Source: an uncultured Pelagibacteraceae bacterium
Lineage (GTDB): Bacteria > Pseudomonadota > Alphaproteobacteria > Pelagibacterales > Pelagibacteraceae
Reading direction: 5' to 3'
Assembly: GCA_902523095.1 (NCBI GenBank)
Contig: CABYYE010000002.1
Coordinates: 1 to 64,000, forward strand
Length of the DNA stretch: 64,000 bases
A program made the position numbers and the translations under genes. Positions 27,065 through 36,048 of this stretch are shown here, one piece after another; position 1 is the first letter of the stretch; every line of letters begins with the position of its first letter. The notes under the pieces are model-generated. The model saw only the letters and a program-made list of their open reading frames with translations. It was not told the DNA's origin and did no database searches.

Positions 27065-27679
27065 TTAATAATTTTGAGAAGCCGCGACATATAATGCGAT
27101 AAGTATTAATACACACGCGGAGATTGTATTTAAAACTTTTGGGTTATCTTTAAGCCATATAGATACTCTGCTTGCTGCAATAGCATAAATCATTAAAGTT
27201 AAAAAATCTAAAGATATATATGTAATTATTAATATAAAAAATTGAACAGTATAATTAGAAGTAAAGTCTATAAACGAAGTAAAAATGGTTCCAAAAAATA
27301 TTATTGATTTTGGACTTAATCCAGCAACCAAAAAACCGTCTCTGTAAAAAGAAAAAGCTGACTTTAAATTTTTATTTCTTGAATTAATTATTCTTACCCT
27401 TGAAGTGTAAGTGTCATAAGCTAAATAAATAATATATAAAATTCCGGCCCACTTTAACGCTTGAAGAATATCTGGATTATCGCTTAAAAAAGTTCCAATA
27501 AAAAATACTACAAGAATTCCTTGGCACAAATTTGCTGATATATCTCCAAATGCAGTCCATATAGACTTTTTAATTCCATAATTTAAAGTATGAGAAACAA
27601 TTACAACGCGCGGAGGACCCGGAGTAATAAACAAAAATAAAATTATTTGTAAAAAAATTAAAAAATCAGTTGGAAACAT
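27065..27679 (-). CDS. LysE-family amino acid exporter
   Basis: The 204-residue protein has six hydrophobic segments and the LysE/RhtB start FLFITPGPPRVVIVSHTLNYGIKKSIWTAFGDISANL, with GLSPKSIIFFGTIF in the middle. It differs from the family at TPGPPR where TPGPNx is usual, the Asn being replaced by Pro. It probably exports an amino acid. It lies 79 bp upstream of livK on the same strand and may belong to the same transcript, and is divergent from the small TIGR03643 gene. Confidence 0.85.
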   Translation of the reverse strand: MFPTDFLIFLQIILFLFITPGPPRVVIVSHTLNYGIKKSIWTAFGDISANLCQGILVVFFIGTFLSDNPDILQALKWAGILYIIYLAYDTYTSRVRIINSRNKNLKSAFSFYRDGFLVAGLSPKSIIFFGTIFTSFIDFTSNYTVQFFILIITYISLDFLTLMIYAIAASRVSIWLKDNPKVLNTISACVLILIALYVAASQNY

Positions 27680-27704
27680 AATAAAAGCGACTATATAGAA
27701 ACTA

Positions 27705-28001
27705 ATGAAAAAAAGAAGTTTAATTCCTCAAACAAAAGTTAAAAATCCAGAGCCAAAAGAAAAAGATGATAACTGGGTTATCTGGGCAGCTTGGGCTGAT
27801 CGTATTACGTTTGAAGAGATAAAAGAGAAAACTGGAAAGACGGAATCAGATGTAATTAAATTAATGAGAAAAACCTTAAGACCAGGTTCTTTCAGGCTTT
27901 GGAGAAAAAGAGTTCATAACACTAGTATAAAACATAGAAAAAAATTTAAACTTGGGCGAAAAAAACTCAGGGAAAAAATTAAAATTACTGATATATATTA
28001 A
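27705..28001 (+). CDS. TIGR03643/DUF2805 family small basic protein
   Basis: The 98-residue protein contains WAAWADRITFEEIKEKTGKTESDVIKLMRKTLRPGSFRLWRKRVHNTSIKHRKK, a conserved block of the DUF2805/TIGR03643 family. The pattern looks like a helix-turn-helix followed by a very basic tail, so nucleic-acid binding is plausible, but no function is established. It opens a plus-strand group with grxC (2 bp gap) and msrB (1 bp overlap). Confidence 0.8.
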   Translation: MKKRSLIPQTKVKNPEPKEKDDNWVIWAAWADRITFEEIKEKTGKTESDVIKLMRKTLRPGSFRLWRKRVHNTSIKHRKKFKLGRKKLREKIKITDIY

Positions 28002-28003
28002 TT

Positions 28004-28261
28004 ATGAAAAAAGTCACAATGTATACTGGAAATCCTTGCTCATTTTGCGAAGCAGCAAAAGCCTTATTAAAAACAAAAAATGTTGAAATTGAAGAATTAG
28101 ATATTTGGAAAGATCCAGCTAAAGCAAAAGAAATGTTACAGAGAACAAATGGAGTAAGAACTATTCCTCAAATATTTATTGGCAATCATTACATTGGGGG
28201 AAACGATAAATTACAAGAAGCTAATAGAACTGGTCAATTAGATAAAATTTTAAACTCTTAA
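28004..28261 (+). CDS. grxC: Glutaredoxin
   Basis: The 85-residue protein is a Grx3-like glutaredoxin, a cytosolic glutathione-dependent disulfide reductant. The dithiol site is C-S-F-C in YTGNPCSFCEAAKALL in place of the common CPYC, keeping both cysteines but losing the Pro. The cis-Pro loop (VRTIPQIFIG) and GGNDKLQEAN glutathione-binding region are intact. Its stop overlaps the ATG of the exported MsrB, linking two thiol-redox functions. Confidence 0.93.
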   Translation: MKKVTMYTGNPCSFCEAAKALLKTKNVEIEELDIWKDPAKAKEMLQRTNGVRTIPQIFIGNHYIGGNDKLQEANRTGQLDKILNS

Positions 28262-28716
28262 TGCGAAGAAGTTTTTTAAAGATCTTAGGATTATCATTAA
28301 TTTCAGCTTTATTTCTACCTTATAACTTTATCAAAGCAGCAACTAAAAAACTTTTTAATGAATCTTTAACTGACGAACAAAAAAATATCATGTTTAATGA
28401 AGGAACCGAAAGACCTTTTTCAAGTGAACTTAATAATGAAAAAAGAAAAGGGTTTTATCATTGTGCTAACTGCGGGGCAAAACTTTTTGATTCAACTTCG
28501 AAGTTTGATAGTGGAACTGGATGGCCTTCTTTTTCAGAAGCTTTACCTGGAGCTTTTAAAACAAAAGTCGATCGTAAATTTGGAATGGTAAGAACTGAAT
28601 ATCATTGCGCTAAGTGTGGCGTGCATCATGGTCATGTTTTTAATGATGGACCAAAAACAACAGGAAAAAGATTTTGCAATAACGGCCTTTGCTTAATTTT
28701 TAAACCTTCAAATTAA
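28261..28716 (+). CDS. msrB: Peptide-methionine (R)-S-oxide reductase MsrB, Tat-exported
   Basis: The 151-residue protein carries an N-terminal twin-arginine-like signal (MRRSFLKILGLSLISALFLPYNFIKAA) before a complete MsrB domain, so it should act in the periplasm. Two zinc-binding CxxC pairs (HCANCG and HCAKCG) and the catalytic Cys in GKRFCNNGLCL are visible. It reduces methionine-R-sulfoxide in proteins. Its 3' end overlaps that of the convergent ribokinase gene by 17 bp. A second, cytosolic msrB lies at 31390. Confidence 0.93.
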   Translation: MRRSFLKILGLSLISALFLPYNFIKAATKKLFNESLTDEQKNIMFNEGTERPFSSELNNEKRKGFYHCANCGAKLFDSTSKFDSGTGWPSFSEALPGAFKTKVDRKFGMVRTEYHCAKCGVHHGHVFNDGPKTTGKRFCNNGLCLIFKPSN

Positions 28717-29605
28717 TATCATTAAAGGTTGGCATCGAGTCACCCGCACCTAACTTTGTAGTTGAAAGTCCTGCAACTTTATTTGCTATTTCTAAACATT
28801 CTTTTATTTTTTTTCCTTTAAGTAATGCAAACGAAAATCCTCCATTAAAAGCATCTCCTGCTCCCGTAGTATCAATTGCTTTATCTGCGCTCGCTTTCAT
28901 GTAAATTTCTTCCTTTCCATCTGAATAAAACAATCCTTTTTCACCTAAAGTAATTATTACCTTTTTAATTCCCATTTCTATCATTTTTTTTGCACTAGCT
29001 TTTGCATCATTTTTATTATTGATTTTGACTCCTGAGTAGAACTCTGCCTCTGTTTCATTGGGTGTAAAATAGTCAATTAATTCAAAAAATTCATTGCTGA
29101 GTTTACACGCAGGTGCAGGATTTAATATATTTATTAAACCGTATTCTTTTGCAGCTTTTAAACAATGTAAAGTAACTTTTATTGGTATTTCTAATTGCGT
29201 TAAAAATATTTTTGACTGTTTAATTAAATTTGTATCAATTTCATCTGTGGTTAAACTTGAAGGTGCACCTCTAACAACAGTAATTGCATTTTTTCCAGTA
29301 TTTTTATCTACGTGAATACCTGAAACACCTGTCTTATGTTTTTTAGAAATTATTATATTTGAAGTATCTATGTTATCTTTTTTAAGTTTATCTATCGCAA
29401 GTATTCCATAATCATCATCTCCTAACTTAGAAATAAAATTTACTTTTCCTCCTAACCTAGAGATAGCTATAGCTTGATTACATCCTTTTCCGCCTGGTCC
29501 AACATTATAACTTTCGCCGAGAATAGTTTCTCCTGTTTTTGGAATCTTATTTCCTAAAAAACTTATATCAGCAACAAATATACCTAGAACAGTTATATCT
29601 TTCAT
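28700..29605 (-). CDS. rbsK: Ribokinase (PfkB family)
   Basis: The 301-residue protein has the ribokinase signatures GPGGKGCNQAIAISRLGGKVNFISKLGDD near the N-terminus and DTTGAGDAFNGGFSFALLKGK near the C-terminus, with the catalytic Asp in GAGD. Family members phosphorylate ribose or related sugars and nucleosides. ITVVRGAPSSLT and NPAPAC are typical of RbsK. No ribose transporter is nearby, so the substrate call is moderate. It overlaps ccdA by one base upstream. Confidence 0.9.
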   Translation of the reverse strand: MKDITVLGIFVADISFLGNKIPKTGETILGESYNVGPGGKGCNQAIAISRLGGKVNFISKLGDDDYGILAIDKLKKDNIDTSNIIISKKHKTGVSGIHVDKNTGKNAITVVRGAPSSLTTDEIDTNLIKQSKIFLTQLEIPIKVTLHCLKAAKEYGLINILNPAPACKLSNEFFELIDYFTPNETEAEFYSGVKINNKNDAKASAKKMIEMGIKKVIITLGEKGLFYSDGKEEIYMKASADKAIDTTGAGDAFNGGFSFALLKGKKIKECLEIANKVAGLSTTKLGAGDSMPTFNDINLKV

Positions 29606-30318
29606 TAACCTAGACTAGTAAGGAAAGGAAACGTTGTCAAAATATAATAGCTTATAACTTGAATCTGGTTAGTCGCAATTAGAATTCCTGTTATTAAGAG
29701 AATAACTCCACCACTTTTAGTTATTCTGTCATAGTATTTACCAAACCCTTTTTTAGAAATTAAAAAACTATTCATATAATAACCGGATAGAATAAAAGGT
29801 ATAGCTAATCCTAAAGAATAAAAAGAAAGCAAAAGAATTCCTTTACTTATCGATGCGTCAGTAGCTGATAAAGCTAAAATTGAGCCTAGAATCGGACCAA
29901 TACAAGGAGTCCAACCGAAAGCAAAAGCTGAACCTACTACGAAAGGAAATATATAGTTATCTTTATATCCTTTGGTATGAATTCGCTTTTCTTGATTCAA
30001 AAGTTGAAAATTTAAAATACCCAGCATTTGCAAAGAAAATAAAATAATTATTACTCCAGCTGCTATTCTTAATTCACTTGATAAAAATAATAAAATATTT
30101 CCAACTGCAGATGCCGTAGCACCTAGTGTTATAAACACTAATGAAAATCCTAAAGAAAATAAAATTGTTTTATATAAAACAATTTTTTTATCATGGTCTA
30201 TTTCAGTTAAATTTTTACCTGTTATATAAGAAATATATCCTGGAATAATAGGTAATACACAGGGTGTCAGAAAACTGATAAATCCTGCACCAAAAGCAAA
30301 AGCTAGCTTAATAATCAT
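29605..30318 (-). CDS. ccdA: Cytochrome c biogenesis protein CcdA (thiol-disulfide transmembrane reductant carrier)
   Basis: The 237-residue membrane protein has six predicted helices and the two conserved redox cysteines in FLTPCVLPIIPGYISYITG and GWTPCIGPILGSILAL. CcdA carries electrons from cytosolic thioredoxin to periplasmic thiol proteins, classically for cytochrome c maturation. No ccm or resA gene is near. The closest periplasmic thiol enzyme in the window is the Tat-exported MsrB about 900 bp away, a possible client. Confidence 0.93.
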   Translation of the reverse strand: MIIKLAFAFGAGFISFLTPCVLPIIPGYISYITGKNLTEIDHDKKIVLYKTILFSLGFSLVFITLGATASAVGNILLFLSSELRIAAGVIIILFSLQMLGILNFQLLNQEKRIHTKGYKDNYIFPFVVGSAFAFGWTPCIGPILGSILALSATDASISKGILLLSFYSLGLAIPFILSGYYMNSFLISKKGFGKYYDRITKSGGVILLITGILIATNQIQVISYYILTTFPFLTSLG

Positions 30319-30368
30319 ACTCTCTTTATATTTGCCTTTGATATCTCTCGCAATTACAATATTGGCTC

Positions 30369-30713
30369 ATGATAATTAAATACATTGGCTTTTTGTTTAC
30401 TCTATTATGGTCATATACTTTTATTAAATCTCAAAGTATTTTTAAAAAAGGATCCGGTTTATTAATCACATTATTTGTTTCAAATATCTCTTGGTTAACG
30501 TTTATTGCTGCTTGCTTTTACGGATTTAAGAATTTCTCATTTTACCAAACATTGCTTGGAATTGTAGTAAGTATAATTTTAGTTCATTTAGCATTTGCGA
30601 GATTAAGTCTTTATATTAGTTCAAAATTTAGCAATAAAAGTTATCTAATAATGGTTAAAACAGCTATTGAATATTTAATTATTGCAATTTTTATATATTA
30701 TATTTTTTTCTAG
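30369..30713 (+). CDS. Small membrane protein of unknown function
   Basis: The 114-residue protein has four hydrophobic segments and almost no soluble part. I do not recognise a family. It is divergent from ccdA, with 50 bp between starts, and its 3' end overlaps the convergent phosphatase gene by 4 bp. Its codon use and AT content look like its neighbours, so I take it as a real gene, although a hydrophobic ORF of this length can be spurious in AT-rich DNA. Confidence 0.6.
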   Translation: MIIKYIGFLFTLLWSYTFIKSQSIFKKGSGLLITLFVSNISWLTFIAACFYGFKNFSFYQTLLGIVVSIILVHLAFARLSLYISSKFSNKSYLIMVKTAIEYLIIAIFIYYIFF

Positions 30714-31270
30714 TTTGTTGTTACAGTTGAAAGAGTATTAAAATTTTTATCTATAATAACAATTTCACCCGATCTTGGTATTACATTTGTTATTGAAGTA
30801 ATTATTACATAATGGGTTACTAACACTAAGTTACTACCATTCCCATTCCAATTTTTAATGTAATCTTTTAACTCCTTAATTTGTTTTTTCGCATTTTTAT
30901 CGTAGGGCGGCTGAAAAGTAGAATTAAGTGCTGAAAACTCTTTATAATTTTTGAATGCATATTTAGCAGTATCTTTACACCTGCACCATTGACTACTTAA
31001 GACTCGATCAATTTTAATTTGGTTAAGTTTAAATAATTTTCCAATTTTTTTTGATTGATCTATTCCTTCTTTACTAAGATTTCTTTGAGTTTTGCAATCT
31101 TTAATTTCAAATCCAAGAGGATCGCCGCTTCCCGGAGCTATTGAGTGTCTAATAAGAATAATTTTATTACCCTCTTTAGCTGGTTGCCAATTAGCGTGAA
31201 TAGATGAAATATATAAAATTGAAAATAGAAAGGACAAAAAAAAGATACGGGGAACAGTGTTTCTTATCAT
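30710..31270 (-). CDS. Exported histidine phosphatase family protein
   Basis: The 186-residue protein starts with a signal peptide (MIRNTVPRIFFLSFLFSILYISSIHA) and holds the phosphohistidine motif IILIRHSIAPGSGD, in which the usual RHG is RHS. A second conserved His occurs in LVLVTHYVIITSITN and an Arg in LSSQWCRCKDTA. The branch of the histidine-phosphatase superfamily with an exported, SixA-like layout is common in marine bacteria. Its substrate is unknown. Confidence 0.85.
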   Translation of the reverse strand: MIRNTVPRIFFLSFLFSILYISSIHANWQPAKEGNKIILIRHSIAPGSGDPLGFEIKDCKTQRNLSKEGIDQSKKIGKLFKLNQIKIDRVLSSQWCRCKDTAKYAFKNYKEFSALNSTFQPPYDKNAKKQIKELKDYIKNWNGNGSNLVLVTHYVIITSITNVIPRSGEIVIIDKNFNTLSTVTTN

Positions 31271-31389
31271 GGCGGATGAAAAGAGAGTATAACAAATTTA
31301 TGATGCCTTGGTCTAGTTGACATGGCAAATAAACTTTAATGTTTTAGCTGGTTGTAATCAAAACACTTGTGAGGTGAGTGAATAACTTT

Positions 31390-31767
31390 TCAACTTTTAG
31401 GCTTAAATACTAAACACACGCCATTATTGCAGTAACGTTTTCCAGTAGGTTCTGGTCCATCGTCGAAAATATGCCCATGATGACCGCCACATTTTTTACA
31501 ATGATACTCTGTTCTCTGATAACCGATGTGCATATCTGTTTTTTCTTCGAATACCCCAGGAATTGATTCAAAAAATGATGGCCAACCTGATCCACTTTCA
31601 TACTTAGTTTTTGAGTCAAAAAGTTTTGTTCCGCAACCTACACAGTGATAACTACCTTCTCTTTTTTCATTATTAAGAGTGCTTGAGCCGGGAGCTTCAG
31701 TACCTTCTTGTTTTAAAATATAATTCTGTTCTGGAGTTAAATCAGGATCCCAATTTTTTTTACTCAT
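31390..31767 (-). CDS. msrB: Peptide-methionine (R)-S-oxide reductase MsrB, cytosolic
   Basis: The true start is the ATG at 31767 ([29 protein letters not shown]), not 31872, because MsrB homology begins here and the preceding 35 residues are an out-of-frame reading of cysE. The 125-residue protein has the zinc CxxC pairs (HCVGCG, HCKKCG) and catalytic Cys in [10 protein letters not shown], with no signal peptide. It overlaps cysE by 8 bp. It reduces methionine-R-sulfoxide in the cytosol and complements the exported copy at 28261. Confidence 0.94.
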   Translation of the reverse strand: MSKKNWDPDLTPEQNYILKQEGTEAPGSSTLNNEKREGSYHCVGCGTKLFDSKTKYESGSGWPSFFESIPGVFEEKTDMHIGYQRTEYHCKKCGGHHGHIFDDGPEPTGKRYCNNGVCLVFKPKS

Positions 31768-32335
31768 CTTTAACTTGTTGATCGACTCCGTAGGGTCTAA
31801 AATTTCCTTTATTTCCACTTTTAACTGCTTTCGCAGGAACTCCCACCATTGTAGTATCTTCTGGAACATCATTTACTACAACTGCGTTTGCAGCGATTCT
31901 TGATCCATTTCCAACTTTAATAGGACCAATTATTTGTGCGCCCGATCCAATTACAACGTCATTTCCAATAGTTGGATGTCTTTTTTCATATCGTTGTCTT
32001 TCGCTGTCTATACTCGGAGAAATACCTCCTAAAGTAACTGCATGATAAATAGTTACGTTGTTTCCTATTTCAGATGTCTCTCCAATGACAACTCCCATAC
32101 CGTGGTCGATAAATAAATTTTCACCAACTTTTGCTCCTGGATGAATTTCAATTCCAGTAAAAAATCTACTTGTTTGAGAAATTATTCTTGCAATTAAATG
32201 AAAGCCAGCTAAATGAAAAAAATTTGCTATTAGATGTAAAAAAACAGCTTTTACACCTGGATAGGTCAAAATTATGCTTAATGTCGATTTAGCCGCAGGG
32301 TCTCTTTTTTTTATAGATTTAATAAAATCATTCAT
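31760..32335 (-). CDS. cysE: Serine O-acetyltransferase
   Basis: The 191-residue protein is a short-form CysE: a compact helical N-terminus and a left-handed beta-helix of hexapeptide repeats. Key parts are [46 protein letters not shown] (with the catalytic Asp-His) and [36 protein letters not shown]. It makes O-acetylserine for cysteine synthesis from serine and acetyl-CoA. The short N-terminus resembles the EpsC/plant-like shorter type. Its end overlaps msrB by 8 bp. Confidence 0.94.
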   Translation of the reverse strand: MNDFIKSIKKRDPAAKSTLSIILTYPGVKAVFLHLIANFFHLAGFHLIARIISQTSRFFTGIEIHPGAKVGENLFIDHGMGVVIGETSEIGNNVTIYHAVTLGGISPSIDSERQRYEKRHPTIGNDVVIGSGAQIIGPIKVGNGSRIAANAVVVNDVPEDTTMVGVPAKAVKSGNKGNFRPYGVDQQVKDE

Positions 32336-32397
32336 ATCCTATTTACATATATAATGACTACTTGAAAAATTTAAAGAATTAATTATACCAATCCTAT

Positions 32398-32790
32398 ATG
32401 AGTAATTCTTTCCATTTAGCCTTGCCTGCCGGAGATCTTAAAGTCACAGAAAAATTTTATACTGAAATTCTCGGTTGTAAAACTGGTAATAGAGAACTAG
32501 GAAAGTGGGTTGATATTGATTTCTGGGGGAATGAACTAACCCTTCATCAAACTAAAATGAAATTACCTAGAGAAAGGCATGACGTAGAAATGGGAAATGT
32601 CCCAGTTCCTCATTTTGGTGTTCATTTAGAAAAAGAAGTTTTTGAACAAATAAAATCTAATCTAAAGTCACAAAATATAAGTTATATTGATAAGCCTTAT
32701 ACTAGATTTAAAGGCTCAAAATTTGAGCAAAATACATTTTTTATTGAAGATCCTAATGGTAACGTCTTAGAACTAAAAACATTCGAATAA
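32398..32790 (+). CDS. VOC/glyoxalase superfamily protein
   Basis: The 130-residue protein has the vicinal-oxygen-chelate fold: FHLALPAGDLKVTEKFYTEILGCKTG at the start, VPHFGVHLEKEVFEQI in the middle and FFIEDPNGNVLELKTFE at the end. Candidate metal ligands are His6, His near 82 in PHFGVHL, and Glu near the C-terminus. VOC proteins include glyoxalase I, dioxygenases and resistance proteins; the reaction is not readable here. It sits alone between the divergent cysE gene and the dimethylglycine dehydrogenase-like gene. Confidence 0.82.
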   Translation: MSNSFHLALPAGDLKVTEKFYTEILGCKTGNRELGKWVDIDFWGNELTLHQTKMKLPRERHDVEMGNVPVPHFGVHLEKEVFEQIKSNLKSQNISYIDKPYTRFKGSKFEQNTFFIEDPNGNVLELKTFE

Positions 32791-32827
32791 AATCACAACT
32801 TTTCCACTATTTACAAGTCAGATTATC

Positions 32828-32856
32828 TTGACGTATCATTACCTTCTATTAAGAAT
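32828..32856 (+). promoter_or_regulatory. Possible sigma70 promoter before the dimethylglycine dehydrogenase-like gene
   Basis: TTGACG (32828-32833) is followed after 17 bases by AAGAAT (32851-32856), a 4/6 match to TATAAT. The end of this -10 is only about 9 bases before the ATG at 32866, which would give an almost leaderless message. This is weak support. Confidence 0.3.
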
Positions 32857-32865
32857 AAACAATCT

Positions 32866-35298
32866 ATGAAATCAAAAACAAAAGTGGTGGTAGTCGGTGG
32901 TGGTGTAGTCGGAGTAAGTGTGCTTTATCACTTAGCTAAAAAGGGTTGGTCAGACGTAGTATTAGTTGAAAGAAAAGAATTAACTTCAGGATCAACTTGG
33001 CATGCTGCGGGATTATTGCCTTTGTTTAATATGAGTTATTCAGTTGGTCAACTTCATAGATATGCTGTTCAACTTTATAAATCTTTAGAAAAAGAAACAG
33101 GTAAGAATGTTGGTTTTAGTGTTGTATCAAATATTCGCTTAGCGCAAACTCAAGATCGTATGGATGAATATCATCAATACGCAGGTGTAGCTAAAACTAT
33201 TGGGGTAGATGTAAAGTTTTTAAAACCTCAACAAGTAAAAGAAATTTGGCCATTAATAAATACTGAAGGTTTAGTTGGTGCAATACAACATCCTGAAGAT
33301 GGTTATATTCAGCCGGCGGATTTAACACAGGCATTAGCAACAGGTGCAAGAAATCATGGAGCAGAAATTTATAGAAACACAACAGTTACAGAAATTAAAC
33401 AAACCAAAGATGGTTGGATTGTTAAAACTGACAAAGGAGATATAGAATGTGAGCATGTTGTATCTTGTAGTGGAAACTTTGCAAGACAAACTGGTCGAAT
33501 GGTTGGTTTAGATATTCCTGTAATTCCTGTTGAACATCAATACATAGTTACTGAGCCTCATCCAGAAATTCAAAAAAGAAGGAAAGAAGGAAAACCTGAA
33601 ATGGGAGTGCTTAGAGATAGTGATAACTCTTGGTACATGAGAGAGGAAGCTGGCGGATTATTACTTGGTCCTTATGAAAAAGGGGCGCCATGTTGTTATG
33701 TTGATGGTCCTTCTAAAGATAGTGAATATGAATTATTTCAAGAAGATTTAGATCGATTAGCCCCACACATTGAAGGAGCAATAAAAAGAGTTCCTGCGTT
33801 TGGAGAAGTTGGTGTAAAAAAAGTTTATAATGGTGCAATCGCTTACACTCCTGATGGAAATCCGATAGTTGGTCCTGCATGGGGATTAAAAAACTTTTGG
33901 ATTAATGAAGGCCATAGTTTTGGAATTACAGCTGCAGGAGGAGCTGGATGGCAATTAGCTGAGTGGATAATTGATGGCGAACCAACTATAGATATGCTTG
34001 GAGTTGAACCAAGAAGATATGGCTCATACGCAACTAAATCTTATTTAAAAGCTAAAAATGAGGAAGCGTATGCAAATGTATTTACAGTTCATTATCCTGA
34101 TGAAGAAAGAGAAGCAGGCAGACCTTTAAGACAAGCTCCATGCTACGATCGTTTAAAAAAATTAGGAGCAGTGTTTGGTGCTAAATTTGGATGGGAAAGA
34201 GCTAACTTTTTTTCAAGAGATGGAGAGAAACAAGAAGATGATTGGTCGTTTAGAAGATCTAAATGGTTTAAAAATGTTGAGAGTGAATGTAGGAATGTAA
34301 AAGAAAATGTTGGACTTCTTGACATGACAGCATTTGGAAAATGTAGAATTAAAGGTCCTGGAGCAGAAGAATTTTTAGATAAACTTGTTGCAAATAAACT
34401 TCCTAAGAAAATTGGAAGAATTAATCTTTGTCATGCTTTAAATACTAAAGGTGGTGTTCATTCTGAATTTACTATCATGAGAGAAGCGGAAGATAGTTTT
34501 TATTTGGTTTCAGCTGGAGCATACCAAAGACTTGATCACGATTGGATTCATAAATGGATGCCAAAGGATGGAACTGTCCAATACGAAAATTTAACTAACA
34601 GTATGGGGGTTTTAGTTGTCTCTGGACCTAAAGCGAGACAGCTTATGCAAAAAGTTTCTAGATCAGATTTTTCTAACGAAAGATTTAAATGGTTAAGTGC
34701 ACAAAATATTAATATCGGTTTAGCTCCCTGTAGCGCTATGAGAGTAAACTTTGTTGGAGAATTAGGTTGGGAACTTCATCATCCAATCGAATATCAGAAT
34801 CATATCTTTGATCAATTAATGGAGGCTGGAAAAGAATTTGGTTTAAAACCTTACGGTATTAGAGCTATGAATAGTCTTAGAGTTGAAAAATCATATAAAT
34901 TAGTAGGAACAGAATTATCAATTGAATACTCACCATATGAGTCAGGTCTGGATAGATTTGTTCACCCAAATAAAGGGGATTTTATAGGTCGTGCGGCATT
35001 AGATAAATGGAGAGCAAAAGGCTTTTCAAATAAATTAGTTACAATGGAAATTCATGGCGTTACTGATGCGGATGTTTTAGGAAACAATCCAATATACAAT
35101 AATGGTTCCGTTGTTGGCAGAGCTACAAGCGGAGATTTTGGTTTCAGAGTAAATAAATCAATTGCTCTGGGCATGGTTAAGCCTGAATTAGCAAAAGTTG
35201 GTCAAAAATTAAAAATAGATATTCTTGGTAAAATGCATGAGGCTTCGATAGTAGAAGAGTCTCCTTATGATGCTGATAATAAATTACTTAGAGCTTAA
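32866..35298 (+). CDS. Dimethylglycine/sarcosine dehydrogenase-like flavoprotein with GcvT domain
   Basis: The 810-residue protein joins an FAD oxidase domain (VVVVGGGVVGVSVLYHLAKKG, then GSTWHAAGLLPLFNM, whose His is the usual covalent FAD site) to a GcvT-like tetrahydrofolate domain in the second half (LLDMTAFGKCRIKGPGAEEFLDKLVANK ... GELGWELHHP ... GIRAMNSLRVEKSYKL). Such enzymes demethylate dimethylglycine or sarcosine, pass electrons to ETF and load the methyl carbon on tetrahydrofolate. Direct abutment to etfB (TAAATG), with etfA and an ETF-quinone oxidoreductase after it, supports this. Substrate choice between dimethylglycine and sarcosine is open; the separate sarcosine oxidase genes at 41368-46480 favour dimethylglycine. 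Confidence 0.88.
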   Translation: MKSKTKVVVVGGGVVGVSVLYHLAKKGWSDVVLVERKELTSGSTWHAAGLLPLFNMSYSVGQLHRYAVQLYKSLEKETGKNVGFSVVSNIRLAQTQDRMDEYHQYAGVAKTIGVDVKFLKPQQVKEIWPLINTEGLVGAIQHPEDGYIQPADLTQALATGARNHGAEIYRNTTVTEIKQTKDGWIVKTDKGDIECEHVVSCSGNFARQTGRMVGLDIPVIPVEHQYIVTEPHPEIQKRRKEGKPEMGVLRDSDNSWYMREEAGGLLLGPYEKGAPCCYVDGPSKDSEYELFQEDLDRLAPHIEGAIKRVPAFGEVGVKKVYNGAIAYTPDGNPIVGPAWGLKNFWINEGHSFGITAAGGAGWQLAEWIIDGEPTIDMLGVEPRRYGSYATKSYLKAKNEEAYANVFTVHYPDEEREAGRPLRQAPCYDRLKKLGAVFGAKFGWERANFFSRDGEKQEDDWSFRRSKWFKNVESECRNVKENVGLLDMTAFGKCRIKGPGAEEFLDKLVANKLPKKIGRINLCHALNTKGGVHSEFTIMREAEDSFYLVSAGAYQRLDHDWIHKWMPKDGTVQYENLTNSMGVLVVSGPKARQLMQKVSRSDFSNERFKWLSAQNINIGLAPCSAMRVNFVGELGWELHHPIEYQNHIFDQLMEAGKEFGLKPYGIRAMNSLRVEKSYKLVGTELSIEYSPYESGLDRFVHPNKGDFIGRAALDKWRAKGFSNKLVTMEIHGVTDADVLGNNPIYNNGSVVGRATSGDFGFRVNKSIALGMVKPELAKVGQKLKIDILGKMHEASIVEESPYDADNKLLRA

Positions 35299-36048
35299 AT
35301 GAAAATCCTCGTAGCCGTTAAAAGAGTTATTGATTACAACGTTCAGATTAGAGTTAAAGATGATGGTTCTGGTGTTCACACAGATAATGTTAAAATGTCA
35401 ACCAACCCACCTGATGATAATGCGGTAGAAGAGTCAGTTAAATTAAAAGAGTCTGGTAAAGTAAAAGAAATTGTGGCTATTTCTATAGGCGAAGACAAAG
35501 CTCAAGAAAGTATTAGAAAAGCTCTTGCAGTAGGAGCTGATAAAGGAATTCATGTTAAGGCTGATAGCTATATTGAGCCTTTAGGTATTGCAAAAATTCT
35601 TAAAAAAATTGTAGAAAAAGAAAAACCTGACATGGTTTTTTTAGGTAAGCAGGCTATTGATGATGATTGTAATCAAACAGGTCAGATGCTGGCTGCAATG
35701 CTTAGTTGGCCACAAGCAACATTTTCTTCAAAAGTAAATTTAAAAGATAAGTCTGTAGAGATAGTTAGAGAAATCGATGAAGGACTTGAAACAATAGAAG
35801 TTAATTTACCAGCTGTAGTTTCTTGTGATTTAAGACTTAATGAACCTAGGTTTGCATCTCTTCCAAATATTATGAAAGCAAAAAAGAAACCTATGGAACA
35901 ATTGAATGCCAAAGATTTAGGTTTAGATCTCACAAATAGAATTCAACAAATAAAAGTTGAGGAGCCACCAAAAAGAAAAGCTGGGATTAAGGTGGCAAAC
36001 GTAGCTGAATTAGTAAGTAAACTCAAAAATGAGGCTAAAGTATTGTAA
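35299..36048 (+). CDS. etfB: Electron transfer flavoprotein beta subunit
   Basis: The 249-residue protein has the EtfB start [26 protein letters not shown] and [29 protein letters not shown], plus the signature [25 protein letters not shown]. With EtfA it binds FAD and AMP and shuttles electrons from dehydrogenases to the membrane. The ATG directly follows the stop of the DMGDH-like gene, identifying that enzyme as a likely electron donor. It overlaps etfA by 1 bp. Confidence 0.97.
   Translation: MKILVAVKRVIDYNVQIRVKDDGSGVHTDNVKMSTNPPDDNAVEESVKLKESGKVKEIVAISIGEDKAQESIRKALAVGADKGIHVKADSYIEPLGIAKILKKIVEKEKPDMVFLGKQAIDDDCNQTGQMLAAMLSWPQATFSSKVNLKDKSVEIVREIDEGLETIEVNLPAVVSCDLRLNEPRFASLPNIMKAKKKPMEQLNAKDLGLDLTNRIQQIKVEEPPKRKAGIKVANVAELVSKLKNEAKVL

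Noticed and set aside
31271-31389. Possible tRNA or small RNA in the gap between the histidine phosphatase and msrB genes
   Set aside because: I could not draw a cloverleaf or stable hairpin in this stretch, and no tRNA-like T-loop or CCA end is seen.
31768-31872. N-terminal extension of cytosolic MsrB in the ORF track
   Set aside because: The 35 residues are an out-of-frame reading of cysE, and MsrB family homology starts at the ATG at 31767.
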